Source: JAVBOD01 sp031551045
Lineage (GTDB): Bacteria; Bacteroidota; Bacteroidia; Bacteroidales; UBA932
NCBI GenBank assembly: GCA_031551045.1
Contig: JAVBOD010000048.1
Span: 1-30,593 of the forward strand
Direction: 5' to 3'
DNA: 30,593 bases
Position numbers and translations under genes: made by a program
Shown here: one piece after another, positions 1-8,174 of the stretch
Layout of the letters: each line of letters opens with the position of its first letter
How positions within the stretch are numbered: position 1 is the stretch's first letter
Notes under the pieces: model-generated
Databases searched by the model: none
What the model was told of the DNA's origin: nothing
Seen by the model: the letters and a program-made list of their open reading frames with translations, nothing else

Positions 1-2
1 TT

Positions 3-1040
3 CTACATCCCGAACCATTTCATCACCATATAAATCCCGGCAGCCAGCAATCCACTGATAGGAATGGTGAGCACCCATGCCCAAAGCAGATTTTTAGTAA
101 CGCCCCAGCGTACGGCCGAGAAACGTTTCACCATACCCACACCGGCAATAGCTCCCGTAATAGTATGTGTAGTGCTTACCGGAATTTTCAATATTTCCGT
201 AAGGAAAAGCGTCAGGGCGCCGGCAGTTTCGGCACACACGCCTTCCAACGGAGTTACCCTGGTAATTTTCGTTCCCATTGTCTTTACGATACGCCAGCCT
301 CCCATCATTGTACCAAGGCCGATAGCGCCGAAGCACATGAACCCGATCCAGTCGTGCATATCGTGCATGCTCTCCATTTTCAACCAACCCGGCATGTCGG
401 GAATAGCTCCGGAAGCGTTAGCAATAATAATAGCGATCCCAATGATCCCCATAACCTTTTGGGAGTCATTCATCCCATGCCCCAAACTAAACAAGCCCGA
501 CGACACCAATTGTAATTTTTTGAATGCGTTATCCGCTTTCCTCAACTCCGTTCTGCGGCAAATCCATAATACGCCAATCGTAATGGCCGACGAAACAATC
601 ATCCCGATAAGCGGAGCCAATATAATAAACGAAGCTATTTTTACCACTACGCCAACATGAATGGAATGAAATCCGGCAGCGCAAACGGCAGCCCCGGCAA
701 AACCGCCAATCAATGTATGCGACGACGACGAGGGGATTCCCAGGCGCCAGGTAAGCAAGTTCCAGGCAATCGCGGCAATAAGCCCTGCCAGGATAATCGG
801 GAGGGTGATAAATTCCTGCAACACCACTTTCGACACCGTGTTCGCAATACCGAATTCGCCAATAAGGTATTTCGCGACGAAAAGCGCCACGAAATTGAAA
901 AATGCCGCCCACAGCACGGCCTGAAAAGGAGTTAATACTCTTGTCGATACAATGGTGGCAATGGAGTTGGCTGCATCATGGAATCCGTTGATAAAGTCGA
1001 AGATAACAGCCAATACGATAACAATAACAAGTAACGTCAT
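3..1040 (-). CDS. Inorganic phosphate transporter, PiT family
   Basis: This 345-residue inner-membrane permease should carry phosphate, in this family usually with a proton or sodium or as a metal-phosphate complex. The sequence is almost entirely hydrophobic helices. The PiT signature appears twice, as expected from the internal duplication: FINGFHDAANS near residues 16-26 and GHGMNDSQK near residue 190. The serine-rich re-entrant segments GIPSSSSHT and IPVSTTHT are also present. The ORF is complete, with an ATG start and a TAG stop at the window edge. It lies 16 bp downstream of a DUF47 gene on the same strand, the usual partner of Pit permeases, so the two are probably one transcript. The family call is firm; the co-transported ion cannot be read from the sequence. 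Confidence 0.95.
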   Translation of the reverse strand: MTLLVIVIVLAVIFDFINGFHDAANSIATIVSTRVLTPFQAVLWAAFFNFVALFVAKYLIGEFGIANTVSKVVLQEFITLPIILAGLIAAIAWNLLTWRLGIPSSSSHTLIGGFAGAAVCAAGFHSIHVGVVVKIASFIILAPLIGMIVSSAITIGVLWICRRTELRKADNAFKKLQLVSSGLFSLGHGMNDSQKVMGIIGIAIIIANASGAIPDMPGWLKMESMHDMHDWIGFMCFGAIGLGTMMGGWRIVKTMGTKITRVTPLEGVCAETAGALTLFLTEILKIPVSTTHTITGAIAGVGMVKRFSAVRWGVTKNLLWAWVLTIPISGLLAAGIYMVMKWFGM

Positions 1041-1056
1041 ATGCTTCGGTTTTTCT

Positions 1057-1707
1057 TTACGAATATTTTACCAGAATGGTACTCAAAACTTTTCCGGCGG
1101 TATCCAGCTTGTCGGCCGCTTTCTCCAGTTCCTGTACAATTTCTTTCAGTTTGATAAGTTCCGAAGCGTTGGCTTCATTATTGAAAAGGAATACAATGGC
1201 TTCTTCATAAATCATATCGGCCTCTTCTTCCAGGCGTTTTATCTCCTTGCAATCGAGCCGTATGTGGTTCGTCTTGCTGAGGTTCGACAAATCTTTCACC
1301 GCATTTTGTAACGCGACGGCCCCTTTTTTTACAATAGCGGCTAAGCGCCACGTATGTTCGGTGAGCAGGGTTTTCGGCGTATAAATCAATATCTTTTGGG
1401 CAACCCGGTTCATCGCGTCGATCACATCGTCCATGGCATCGGCCAGGGAGTGGATATCTTCCCGGTCGAACGGAGTGATAAACGTCTTGTTGAGCGCTTT
1501 GAAAATCTCGCCACTCACATTGTCGCCCTTGAGTTCTTCGGCTTTTACCGCCAGGCAGTATTCTTTTTGGACAGTCTTGTCGGATACCTGGAAAATTTGC
1601 TCCATTATCGAAGCGGCATTGTTCAGAATGGAGGCCAATTCGTCCAACAAGGGAAGAAACTTGGTGTCTTTTGGTGTAAAGATACTGAAAAGAGTATTAA
1701 TTCTCAT
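1057..1707 (-). CDS. DUF47 family PhoU-like regulator of the Pit transporter
   Basis: This 216-residue soluble, mostly helical protein has charged heptads and many E and K residues, as in the DUF47/PhoU-like fold that binds metal clusters. Genes of this family commonly sit directly before Pit-type permeases and are thought to tune phosphate uptake. Here the gene is the first of a two-gene unit, 16 bp before the permease. The start MRINTLFSIFTPKD is typical of the family. A weak match to the Bacteroidota -7 element lies upstream on the minus strand (GAACTTTG, 1757-1764), with CAA triplets on the plus strand at a plausible -33 distance. The family call rests on overall character and on the neighbour. 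Confidence 0.88.
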   Translation of the reverse strand: MRINTLFSIFTPKDTKFLPLLDELASILNNAASIMEQIFQVSDKTVQKEYCLAVKAEELKGDNVSGEIFKALNKTFITPFDREDIHSLADAMDDVIDAMNRVAQKILIYTPKTLLTEHTWRLAAIVKKGAVALQNAVKDLSNLSKTNHIRLDCKEIKRLEEEADMIYEEAIVFLFNNEANASELIKLKEIVQELEKAADKLDTAGKVLSTILVKYS

Positions 1708-2185
1708 AAGTGGTTAATCTATGAACCTTAGTGTAATGGTTCGTTTTATATGGATACAAAGTTCACAAAAAGAAGAAAACAACAATGAACCATTCATCAA
1801 AATTAACAATTCGTTAATATATGCTTTCCTCCTAAAACGCTATCCGTCAATAGCTATTCCGCAAATTGACGGGTACTTATAATAACTATAATTAAAGGCG
1901 GCCATTCCCCCAAACGCCGTTTTCATCCCGTTCTTGATGATATGTTCTCTGTGAATATTGTTCTTCTATTAACAAGGTAAATTATTTTTCATTTTATATG
2001 TTTTTCGAAAACAAGCATTTATATACATGAATGCAAAATATTTTTCAACTCGTGCAGCGTTTTGAAGTATCATTGCATCTATGTTATGGAACGTTAAATT
2101 TTAAAGCGCTTTTAAAATATTGTCAACATGAATTATTAAAGCCCCTGCTCCAATTTACTTGATTTACTAACCAATACCAGACATC
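1708..2185. other. Divergent intergenic region (478 bp)
   Basis: No gene is seen here. It separates the minus-strand phosphate genes from the plus-strand lipoprotein, so it should hold both promoters. It contains an inverted repeat, CCGTCAAT (1844-1851) and ATTGACGG (1865-1872), with a 13-nt loop. A degenerate minus-strand -7 element lies at 1757-1764. The stretch from about 1970 to 2185 is AT-rich, and I found no good TAnnTTTG element for the lipoprotein gene. Confidence 0.5.
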
Positions 2186-3208
2186 ATGAAACAACTTATC
2201 TGCTCTACATTCGTTTTACTAACATTGCTTTTTATTTCTTGTAGCCATAATGATGACGACAAAGCAATAGACAAAAATTATCATGCCAAAGAATTTTTCA
2301 AGGAAACTACTACTAAATCGACCCAAACATTCAATCTAAAAACAAACGAGCTTCCGAAGACCATCACCTTAAAGGGCGGCACAAAAATCACCATGAAAGA
2401 AGGGTCCTTTACAAAAAACGGGGCTCCCATTTCCGGCGACTTCACCTTAGAAGTAAAAGAAGTGTTGAAACGGAGCGACATACTGCTCAGCGGCACCAAT
2501 ACTATGTATGCTGACGGTAGCCCTCTTATCTCCGACGGATTTTTATATATTGATGTGACACAAAACGGCGTGAGCATCGATAAAAATCTTTCAAAAAACC
2601 TTCTTGTCGAAATCCCCAAACCGGCCGATTTGAATAGAGAAACCCAGTTATGGGAAGGCACCGAGACAGCCGGAGAAAACGAAAATCAATTCGCATGGAA
2701 CAATTTTCCCGAAGATGCGATTGCATGGAACGACCAGAATTTGGATAGAGAAAAAATCGGGCAGGATTTTAACGTGCTTTGGCCGCAACAAGGAAGCACG
2801 TCCTTTGCGTTCAACTTAGGAAAGTTGGGCTGGTACAATTGCGATGTGTTGTGGGACAAAGGCAACGGGAAGACCACCATCACCGTAAACCTGACGGGCA
2901 ATGTAGGCGAACTGGCATCATACCTTGGATATTCGGGGAATACGTTTGTATTTTTTTGTGGAAAAGGAATCAATGTAATTGTCCAGCTTTATACCCTCAA
3001 CGGCTCCACCGGCGTAAAAAGCTACGAGAATTCGATGCCTATCGGCGGAGAAGGAAAAATGATAGCGTTCTCCATTAAAGAAGGGCGTTTTTATTTCGAC
3101 TCAAAAGATGTGACGATTACCTCGAACCTGACATTAAATTTAGACTTGAAAGAAACAACCAAAGAACATATTCAACAACTCTTCGAGGGGTTGGATAACT
3201 TCAACTAA
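2186..3208 (+). CDS. Putative lipoprotein of unknown function
   Basis: This is a 340-residue exported protein that I do not recognise by function. The N-terminus has a short basic start, a hydrophobic core and a lipobox LLFISC with the lipidated Cys at residue 19. An acidic SHNDDDK follows, which in Bacteroidota resembles the export signal for surface lipoproteins. The mature part is rich in beta-strand patterns. Residues about 55-130 (KTITLKGGTKITMKEG, then ISGDFTLEVKEV and SDILLSGTNTMYADG) resemble a repeated Bacteroidota beta-sandwich module found in uncharacterised surface proteins, but I cannot name it. It stands alone between a divergent promoter region and a strong hairpin terminator. 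The ORF is complete and undamaged. Confidence 0.85.
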   Translation: MKQLICSTFVLLTLLFISCSHNDDDKAIDKNYHAKEFFKETTTKSTQTFNLKTNELPKTITLKGGTKITMKEGSFTKNGAPISGDFTLEVKEVLKRSDILLSGTNTMYADGSPLISDGFLYIDVTQNGVSIDKNLSKNLLVEIPKPADLNRETQLWEGTETAGENENQFAWNNFPEDAIAWNDQNLDREKIGQDFNVLWPQQGSTSFAFNLGKLGWYNCDVLWDKGNGKTTITVNLTGNVGELASYLGYSGNTFVFFCGKGINVIVQLYTLNGSTGVKSYENSMPIGGEGKMIAFSIKEGRFYFDSKDVTITSNLTLNLDLKETTKEHIQQLFEGLDNFN

Positions 3209-3227
3209 CACTAACCTTGTTATCAAG

Positions 3228-3271
3228 GAAACCCTCATCAGGCCGGATAACCACGGACTGATGAGGGTTTC
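3228..3271. terminator. Strong hairpin between convergent genes
   Basis: A perfect 14-bp inverted repeat (GAAACCCTCATCAG at 3228-3241, CTGATGAGGGTTTC at 3258-3271) has a 16-nt loop. A small hairpin, CCTTG/CAAGG (3215-3228), abuts it. It lies between the ends of two convergent genes, so it probably stops transcription from both sides. No long U-run follows on either strand, so the mechanism is inferred from position and stability. Confidence 0.65.
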
Positions 3272-3305
3272 TGCATGTAAAAATAGTATTGAAAAGAATG
3301 ACTGA

Positions 3306-4073
3306 TTACGGCTTCTTTTCTGTAATTGTTGCCGCTGCCTGTGCTGAGGGTAAAATCAGCACATCGGCAATGTTCACATGAGGCGGGCAATGCAACATAT
3401 AGCTCACCATGTCGGCAATATCCTCGGCACAAAGCGGAGTAAATCCCTTGTAAACATTATCGGCGCGTTCCCGGTCGCCTTTGAAGCGCACTATCGAAAA
3501 TTCCGTTTCTACGGCACCCGGAGCTATTTGCGAGACTTTGATACCATAAGGCAGCAAATCCATGCGAGCCCCTTTGGTGATGGCATCTACGGCATGTTTA
3601 CTGGCACAATATACATTCCCATTCGGATATACTTCGCGGCCGGCAATAGAGCCAATGTTGATAATGTGTCCCTTTTTTCGTTCCATCATAAGCGGGGCAA
3701 TATAGCGCGTCATGTAAAGCAATCCTTTCACATTTGTATCTATCATCCGCTCCCAATCATCAATCACGCCTGTTTGTACGGGATTTAATCCTACCGCCAA
3801 ACCGGCATTATTAACCAGCACATCAATAGCTTTCCATGGCTCGGGCAATGACTGGATAGCCGCCAAAACCTGCTGCTCATCACGCACATCAAAATGCAAG
3901 GAATGTACATTAACGGCAGCATGTGTGCGTTTTATTTTTTCAGCCAATAGTTTCAGCCGGTCTTCGCGTCGCCCGGTAATAATTAAATCACAGCCATCAG
4001 CCGCCAAGCGTAAAGCGATTGCTTCCCCAATGCCGGCGGTAGCTCCCGTTACTAATGCAATTTTCGTGTCCAT
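3306..4073 (-). CDS. SDR family NAD(P)-dependent oxidoreductase (YdfG-like)
   Basis: This 255-residue classical short-chain dehydrogenase has the cofactor motif TGATAGIG at residues 9-16 and NNAG at 88-91. The catalytic Ser142 is in NIGSIAGREVYPNG, and Tyr155 and Lys159 are in YCASK. The segment from the serine to the tyrosine is typical of the YdfG group, which oxidises serine, allo-threonine and 3-hydroxy acids with NADP+. GRR at 34-36 fits an NADP preference. It lies 60 bp downstream of the serine dehydratase gene on the same strand and may be co-transcribed, which would suit a role in hydroxy-amino-acid metabolism. The substrate remains an inference; SDR enzymes are hard to assign by sequence. 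Confidence 0.92.
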   Translation of the reverse strand: MDTKIALVTGATAGIGEAIALRLAADGCDLIITGRREDRLKLLAEKIKRTHAAVNVHSLHFDVRDEQQVLAAIQSLPEPWKAIDVLVNNAGLAVGLNPVQTGVIDDWERMIDTNVKGLLYMTRYIAPLMMERKKGHIINIGSIAGREVYPNGNVYCASKHAVDAITKGARMDLLPYGIKVSQIAPGAVETEFSIVRFKGDRERADNVYKGFTPLCAEDIADMVSYMLHCPPHVNIADVLILPSAQAAATITEKKP

Positions 4074-4133
4074 ATTTGTATCGTCTTTAGTCTGAATAAT
4101 CTTTAGCCTGAAACTCCCGTGTCGTCCGGCATT

Positions 4134-5324
4134 TTAATACAACACCGCCAAACCGCCTTCTGCCGTTTCTTTATAGATACTCGGGATATCATGCCCCGTA
4201 CGTTTCATCGCCTCTACTACCGTGTCAAAACTCACCAAATGATGGCCATCCGAAAGAATAGCATACATGTTGGCATCCATGGCGCGAGCGGCGCCAAAAG
4301 CATTGCGTTCGATGCACGGAATTTGCACTAAGCCGCAAATCGGGTCACAAGTCAATCCCAAAAAGTGCTCTATCCCGATAGATGCCGCATTTTCCACCTG
4401 CGCCACGGTGCCGCCAAATAACTGTGCAGCGGCGGCGGCGGCCATAGCTGTCGCCGAGCCGATTTCACCTTGGCAGCCCACTTCGGCGCCGGAAATAGAG
4501 GCATTCGATTTGATGAGATTTCCTATTAATCCGGCAGTAGCCAATGCGCGTAATATTTTTGTGTCGGAAAATTCGTAATTATGGCTACAGTTATAAAGCA
4601 CCGAAGGCAGTACCCCGCAAGAGCCACAAGTAGGCGCCGTGACGATTAATCCACCGGCGGCATTTTCCTCAGCCACCGCCAAAGCATAGGAGAAAATCAT
4701 AGAGCGGCGTTGCAAAATGCCCTGGTAGCTCTTTGCTTTTACATAAAACGAAGAAGCTTTCCGCGGAAGGTTCAATCCGCCTTCCAACACTCCTTCTTCC
4801 TCCAATCCCTTTAACAATGCAGATTTCATCACATTCCACACTTGCGAAAGATAATCCCACAAATCTTTTTCCTCATGTATTTCCACATATTCCCAAAATG
4901 TACGCCCATTGGCCTGACACCATTTCAGGATATCTTTCATATGAGCGTCCCGGTAAATATGAGGCCGTGTAGTACGCCGCCCGTCGTCACTAATGTCGCC
5001 ACCGCCAATACTATAGGTTATCCACTCGTCCAGTAATTTTCCTTCCCCCGAAAATGCTTGAAATTTCAAGCCGTTGGGATGAATAGGTAAAAATATCTTC
5101 GGTTCCCACAAGATTTCTGTTTCGTAGGGATTTAACGCATTTATAATAGCCCGGTCGGTCAAGTGCCCCTTCCCGGTTGCCGCCAAACTGCCATAAAGTG
5201 TCACTGTAAATTTGGCAGTATCCAGATTTTTTTCTTTAAACGTCACGGCTGCCTTACGCGGGCCAATAGTATGACTGCTTGAAGGCCCATAGCCTATTTT
5301 GAATATTTCTTTTATCGACTCCAT
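4134..5324 (-). CDS. sdaA: L-serine ammonia-lyase, iron-sulfur dependent, single chain
   Basis: This 396-residue enzyme converts L-serine to pyruvate and ammonia using a 4Fe-4S cluster. The N-terminal domain begins with the hallmark GPSSSHTIGP (residues 13-22). The catalytic domain has TAPTCGSCG (229-237). The likely cluster cysteines are Cys284 (EVGCQGEIG), Cys326 (TCDPICG) and Cys337 (IPCIERN). Their spacing of 42 and 11 matches the structurally known Legionella type 2 enzyme as I recall it. That enzyme ends in a cysteine that plugs the active site; this protein ends GGLAVLY and lacks it. Both domains are in one chain, so no partner subunit is needed. A TATCTTTG -7 element lies upstream at 5343-5350. 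Confidence 0.95.
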   Translation of the reverse strand: MESIKEIFKIGYGPSSSHTIGPRKAAVTFKEKNLDTAKFTVTLYGSLAATGKGHLTDRAIINALNPYETEILWEPKIFLPIHPNGLKFQAFSGEGKLLDEWITYSIGGGDISDDGRRTTRPHIYRDAHMKDILKWCQANGRTFWEYVEIHEEKDLWDYLSQVWNVMKSALLKGLEEEGVLEGGLNLPRKASSFYVKAKSYQGILQRRSMIFSYALAVAEENAAGGLIVTAPTCGSCGVLPSVLYNCSHNYEFSDTKILRALATAGLIGNLIKSNASISGAEVGCQGEIGSATAMAAAAAAQLFGGTVAQVENAASIGIEHFLGLTCDPICGLVQIPCIERNAFGAARAMDANMYAILSDGHHLVSFDTVVEAMKRTGHDIPSIYKETAEGGLAVLY

Positions 5325-5342
5325 AATTCAATATTGAAAAGG

Positions 5343-5350
5343 CAAAGATA
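5343..5350 (-). promoter_or_regulatory. -7 promoter element of sdaA
   Basis: On the minus strand this reads TATCTTTG, a full match to the Bacteroidota -7 consensus TAnnTTTG, 18 bp upstream of the sdaA ATG. The -33 region is not well conserved. Confidence 0.6.
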
Positions 5351-5441
5351 TGCTTTTCTTTTGTGAAAGGATAAAAGCTTTTAGGAACTTTAGAGGAATA
5401 TAGGAATCAATGCCTGAAATTATTGGGAAAGTTATAAATCG

Positions 5442-5543
5442 AAAAGGTTGCCCTATGATTTGACAACCTTTTCTTCACCTAAAACCTAACCTTTTATCTA
5501 TGAAATACCCAGAGGGGTACGGTATTAGAATTACAAAAACCGT
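5442..5543 (+). ncRNA. Candidate structured RNA module, copy A
   Basis: The module starts with a hairpin, AAAAGGTTG (5442-5450) with CAACCTTTT (5464-5472). A purine-poor linker containing CCTAAAACCTAACCTTTT follows, ending in TCTATGAA. Next is a small hairpin TACCC/GGGTA (5506-5510 and 5515-5519) with loop AGAG, then ACGGT/ACCGT (5519-5523 and 5539-5543), then CCATTTTTA. A second copy with the same order lies about 335 bp downstream. The linker is nearly identical between copies while hairpins 2 and 3 differ in sequence but not in shape. An alternative reading is two terminators with leader sequences, or an interspersed repeat. Confidence 0.45.
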
Positions 5544-5629
5544 TCCATTTTTAACATTCCCGACAAAAAATTATATGCTCCCAATTAACTATTTAATTAT
5601 CATGTAATTAATATATTCTTCACAGAGCT

Positions 5630-5749
5630 GTTCAAAAAGTCAAAAACACATTAACTGCAAAGGCGCGAAGAGTTGACACAAAGGTTTGAATGTGTGATTT
5701 TAAGCTTAGCCGGCTTTGTGTTCTTCGCGGTTAAAAATGCTTTTTGAAC
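5630..5749. repeat. Long imperfect inverted repeat
   Basis: The outer arms are perfect: GTTCAAAAAG (5630-5639) and CTTTTTGAAC (5740-5749). Inner blocks also pair: GCGCGAAG (5663-5670) with CTTCGCGG (5723-5730), and ACACAAAGG (from about 5675) with CTTTGTGT (from 5714). The whole can fold into a hairpin of about 120 nt. The inner sequence type, with CGAAG and ACACAAAG, recurs in the element at 10555-10657. It looks like a small non-autonomous mobile or palindromic intergenic repeat. Confidence 0.6.
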
Positions 5750-5761
5750 GGCCTCGTATGA

Positions 5762-5893
5762 TTCGCTTATAAAGCGAAAAGGCTGCCTAACCACTGGCAA
5801 CCTTTTCTTCACCTAAAACCTAACCTAAAACCTAACCTTTTATCTATGAAGTGCCCTTGAGAAGGACACATCAATGATAATACAAATATCATT
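5762..5893 (+). ncRNA. Candidate structured RNA module, copy B
   Basis: This is the second copy of the module at 5442-5543. An extra hairpin TTCGCTT/AAGCGAA (5762-5778) precedes it. Hairpin 1 is AAAAGGCTGCC (5777-5787) with GGCAACCTTTT (5796-5806). The linker has one extra 12-nt CCTAAAACCTAA-type unit before CCTTTTATCTATGAA. Hairpin 2 is GTGCCCTT/AAGGACAC (5851-5858 and 5862-5869) with one mismatch and loop GAG. Hairpin 3 is AATGATA/TATCATT (5873-5879 and 5887-5893), again followed by CCATTTTTA. It lies about 140 bp before the fbp promoter, so it could be an independent transcript. Confidence 0.45.
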
Positions 5894-6033
5894 CCATTTT
5901 TATAATTAATTATAAATTACTAATAATCAATATTTTATAAAAAAATATTTAGAAATCATTTAATCCACAAATCCTAAAAATTGTACACTTGAATAAAAGA
6001 CCCCTATAATTTCCTAAATAGCAAAACATTTCG

Positions 6034-6041
6034 TATCTTTG
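6034..6041 (+). promoter_or_regulatory. -7 promoter element of fbp; decides the start codon
   Basis: TATCTTTG matches TAnnTTTG exactly. Transcription would start near 6047, so an upstream in-frame TTG at 6039 lies inside the promoter and cannot be the start. ATG at 6063 is therefore preferred. Confidence 0.65.
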
Positions 6042-6062
6042 AAGTTAGTAAAAAATAGTGTC

Positions 6063-8033
6063 ATGACAAATACAAAACCCCTTTTCTCGCCCGACGAAAT
6101 TAAGTTTTTGAATCTGTTGGCGCAACGTTTTCCGACGGCACAAGCTGCCAGCACGGAAATTATCAACTTAGAAGCTATTATGCGCTTGCCGAAAGGCACG
6201 GAACACTTTCTGACGGATATCCACGGCGAATACGAAACATTCAGCCACGTGCTGCGCAACGCTTCGGGCGTGGTGCGCCGTAAAATCGACGACCTTTTCG
6301 GGAAACGGATTCCGGAAAAAGATAAAATGCAATTGGCCACGCTGATTTATTATCCCGAAGAGAAGCTGGAAGCGCTGAAAAAGAAGGGCGTTGTTACCAA
6401 CGAATGGTACTACGTGATGTTGGTGCGTTTGGTGGATGTAGCACGCGATGCAGCGCAAAAATACACGCGCTCGAAAGTGCGGAAAGCCATGCCGCCCGAC
6501 TTCGCCTATATCATCGATGAGTTGATAAACGAAATCAGTGAAAAGAAAAACGATTATATCGACAGCATCCTGCAATCTATCATCAACATTGAGCGGGCGC
6601 CGCACTTCATTATTGCCATCTGCGGATTTATCCAACGCCTGTTGATTGACCGCCTGCATATCATCGGCGATATTTTCGACCGCGGGCCGGATGCTTCGAA
6701 AGTGATGCAAATTATTGCGAACCATTATTCGGCGGACGTGCAGTGGGGCAACCACGATATTATCTGGATTGGCGCCGCTTGCGGCATCGATGCACACATT
6801 GCCGAGGTGATACGGTTCTCGGCACGCTACGAAAATCTCGACACGCTGGAAGATGCGTATGGAATTAATCTTTTTCCGTTACTTGCTTTTGCGCTGACAC
6901 AATACAACGAAGACCCCTGCGAATGCTTTGCGCCGAAGTCAAGCAAAGGAAAGGGGCACGATGCCAATACACGCATCACGACGATGATGCATAAAGCCAT
7001 CAGCGTTATCGGATGGAAAATAGAGGGACAGGTGATTAAACGCAACCCGCAATTCCACATGGAACACCGGTTGCTGCTCGACAAAATTGATTTCGAAAAA
7101 GGCACGCTGAATATCAACGGAAAAAGTTATCCGCTGAAAGATACGCGCTTCCCCACCATCGACCCGAAAAACCCCTACAAACTCACAGCGGACGAGCAGG
7201 AAGTAATCGACAAGCTCCGTTTCTCGTTTTTGAATTGCGAAAAATTGCAGCAACACGTCAATGTGCTGATAAGCAAAGGCAGTATGTACCTCAAGTATAA
7301 TGGCAATCTGCTTTTCCATGGTTGTATTCCGATGAAAGATAAAAGCACTTTTGAGTCGTTCGATTTCCGAGGAAGCATGGTGAGCGGGCAAGAGCTTTGC
7401 GATAAGTTCGACCGCGTGGTGCGCCGCTGTTGGGTAAACCGCCGGAACATGAACGCCCAGCAAGAAGATTTTGACAATTGCTGGTACCTATGGTGCGGCC
7501 CTTGCTCCCCCTTGTTCGGCAAAAAGAAGATGGCGACTTTCGAGCGCTACCTTACCGATGAAGAAGAACTGCACAAGGAGGAGCAAAATGCGTATTTCAA
7601 ACTCCGTGAAAACGAAGAAGCGGCAAACCTTATTTTACGTGAATTCGGATTGGACGAACAAAAATCACACATCATTAACGGGCACATGCCGGTGAAAGTA
7701 ATTAAAGGCGAGAAGCCGGTAAAGGCGAACGGGAAATTATACGTTATCGACGGCGGCATGTCGAAACCTTACCGGAAAGAAACCGGCATTTCGGGCTACA
7801 CGCTGATTTATAATTCTACCAGTTTGATATTGGTGGAACATCAACCGTTTGCCTCGCGGGCACAAGCCATTGAAGAGGAAAAAGACATCATCTCGTCGCG
7901 GCAAGTGACGGTGCTTTCGCCCGACCAGATTTGCGTAGGCGATACCGATGTGGGAGTGGAATTACGCAAGCAAGTGGACGACCTGCACAAACTCTTGACA
8001 GCGTACCGCGTAGGGGTGGTGAAAGAAAGGTAG
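6063..8033 (+). CDS. fbp: Fructose-1,6-bisphosphatase class III
   Basis: This 656-residue enzyme hydrolyses fructose-1,6-bisphosphate to fructose-6-phosphate in gluconeogenesis. It is the large metallophosphoesterase type found in Bacteroidota and Firmicutes, and the length is normal for that class. Metal-binding motifs of the calcineurin-like fold are visible: TDIHGEYE (residues 51-58), GDIFDRGPD (202-210), WGNHDIIW (228-235), FHGCIP mid-protein and NGHMPVK toward the C-terminus. The start is set at ATG 6063 because the upstream TTG overlaps the promoter. It is a single-gene unit followed by a repeat-rich gap and a convergent transporter gene. The frame is intact throughout. Confidence 0.97.
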   Translation: MTNTKPLFSPDEIKFLNLLAQRFPTAQAASTEIINLEAIMRLPKGTEHFLTDIHGEYETFSHVLRNASGVVRRKIDDLFGKRIPEKDKMQLATLIYYPEEKLEALKKKGVVTNEWYYVMLVRLVDVARDAAQKYTRSKVRKAMPPDFAYIIDELINEISEKKNDYIDSILQSIINIERAPHFIIAICGFIQRLLIDRLHIIGDIFDRGPDASKVMQIIANHYSADVQWGNHDIIWIGAACGIDAHIAEVIRFSARYENLDTLEDAYGINLFPLLAFALTQYNEDPCECFAPKSSKGKGHDANTRITTMMHKAISVIGWKIEGQVIKRNPQFHMEHRLLLDKIDFEKGTLNINGKSYPLKDTRFPTIDPKNPYKLTADEQEVIDKLRFSFLNCEKLQQHVNVLISKGSMYLKYNGNLLFHGCIPMKDKSTFESFDFRGSMVSGQELCDKFDRVVRRCWVNRRNMNAQQEDFDNCWYLWCGPCSPLFGKKKMATFERYLTDEEELHKEEQNAYFKLRENEEAANLILREFGLDEQKSHIINGHMPVKVIKGEKPVKANGKLYVIDGGMSKPYRKETGISGYTLIYNSTSLILVEHQPFASRAQAIEEEKDIISSRQVTVLSPDQICVGDTDVGVELRKQVDDLHKLLTAYRVGVVKER

Positions 8034-8094
8034 AAATGGAGTCCCCTAACCCCCAAGGAACAAAAGACAGAAGTGTGAATGATGAATGGTTTTT

Positions 8095-8121
8095 GTCATT
8101 CTGAACGAAGTGAAGAATCTG
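8095..8121. repeat. GTCATTCTGA-type short interspersed repeat
   Basis: GTCATTCTGAACGAAG continues as TGAAGAATCTG. The same family recurs as inverted pairs at 27817-27927 and, in variant form, at 11984-12049, with a looser relative at 18009-18046. Such repeats are known between genes in many Bacteroidota. Confidence 0.7.
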
Positions 8122-8174
8122 TTGTCTTTGATAGCGGAACAAAGCATCTTACATTTAAAAAACAGAGAACAATA

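Larger units (their letters stand above)
5325..6062. other. Long non-coding region before fbp (738 bp)
   Basis: No convincing protein gene lies here. In order it holds the sdaA promoter (minus strand), structured module A (5442-5543), an AT-rich spacer, a long imperfect inverted repeat (5630-5749), structured module B (5762-5893), an AT-rich stretch and the fbp promoter (6034-6041). The modules and repeats are described separately. Confidence 0.7.

Noticed and set aside
64..660. 198-codon open frame on the plus strand
   Set aside because: It lies antisense within the phosphate permease gene, which has clear family motifs; the frame is a by-product of that gene.
5500..5607. 35-codon ORF starting at the ATG of module A
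   Set aside because: The matching ATG in module B opens only four codons, so no peptide is conserved.
6039..6062. TTG start extending fbp by eight codons
   Set aside because: The TTG is part of the -7 element TATCTTTG, so it would not be in the mRNA.
6168..6797. 209-codon open frame on the minus strand
   Set aside because: It is antisense to fbp, whose catalytic motifs are unambiguous; no promoter or family likeness supports it.
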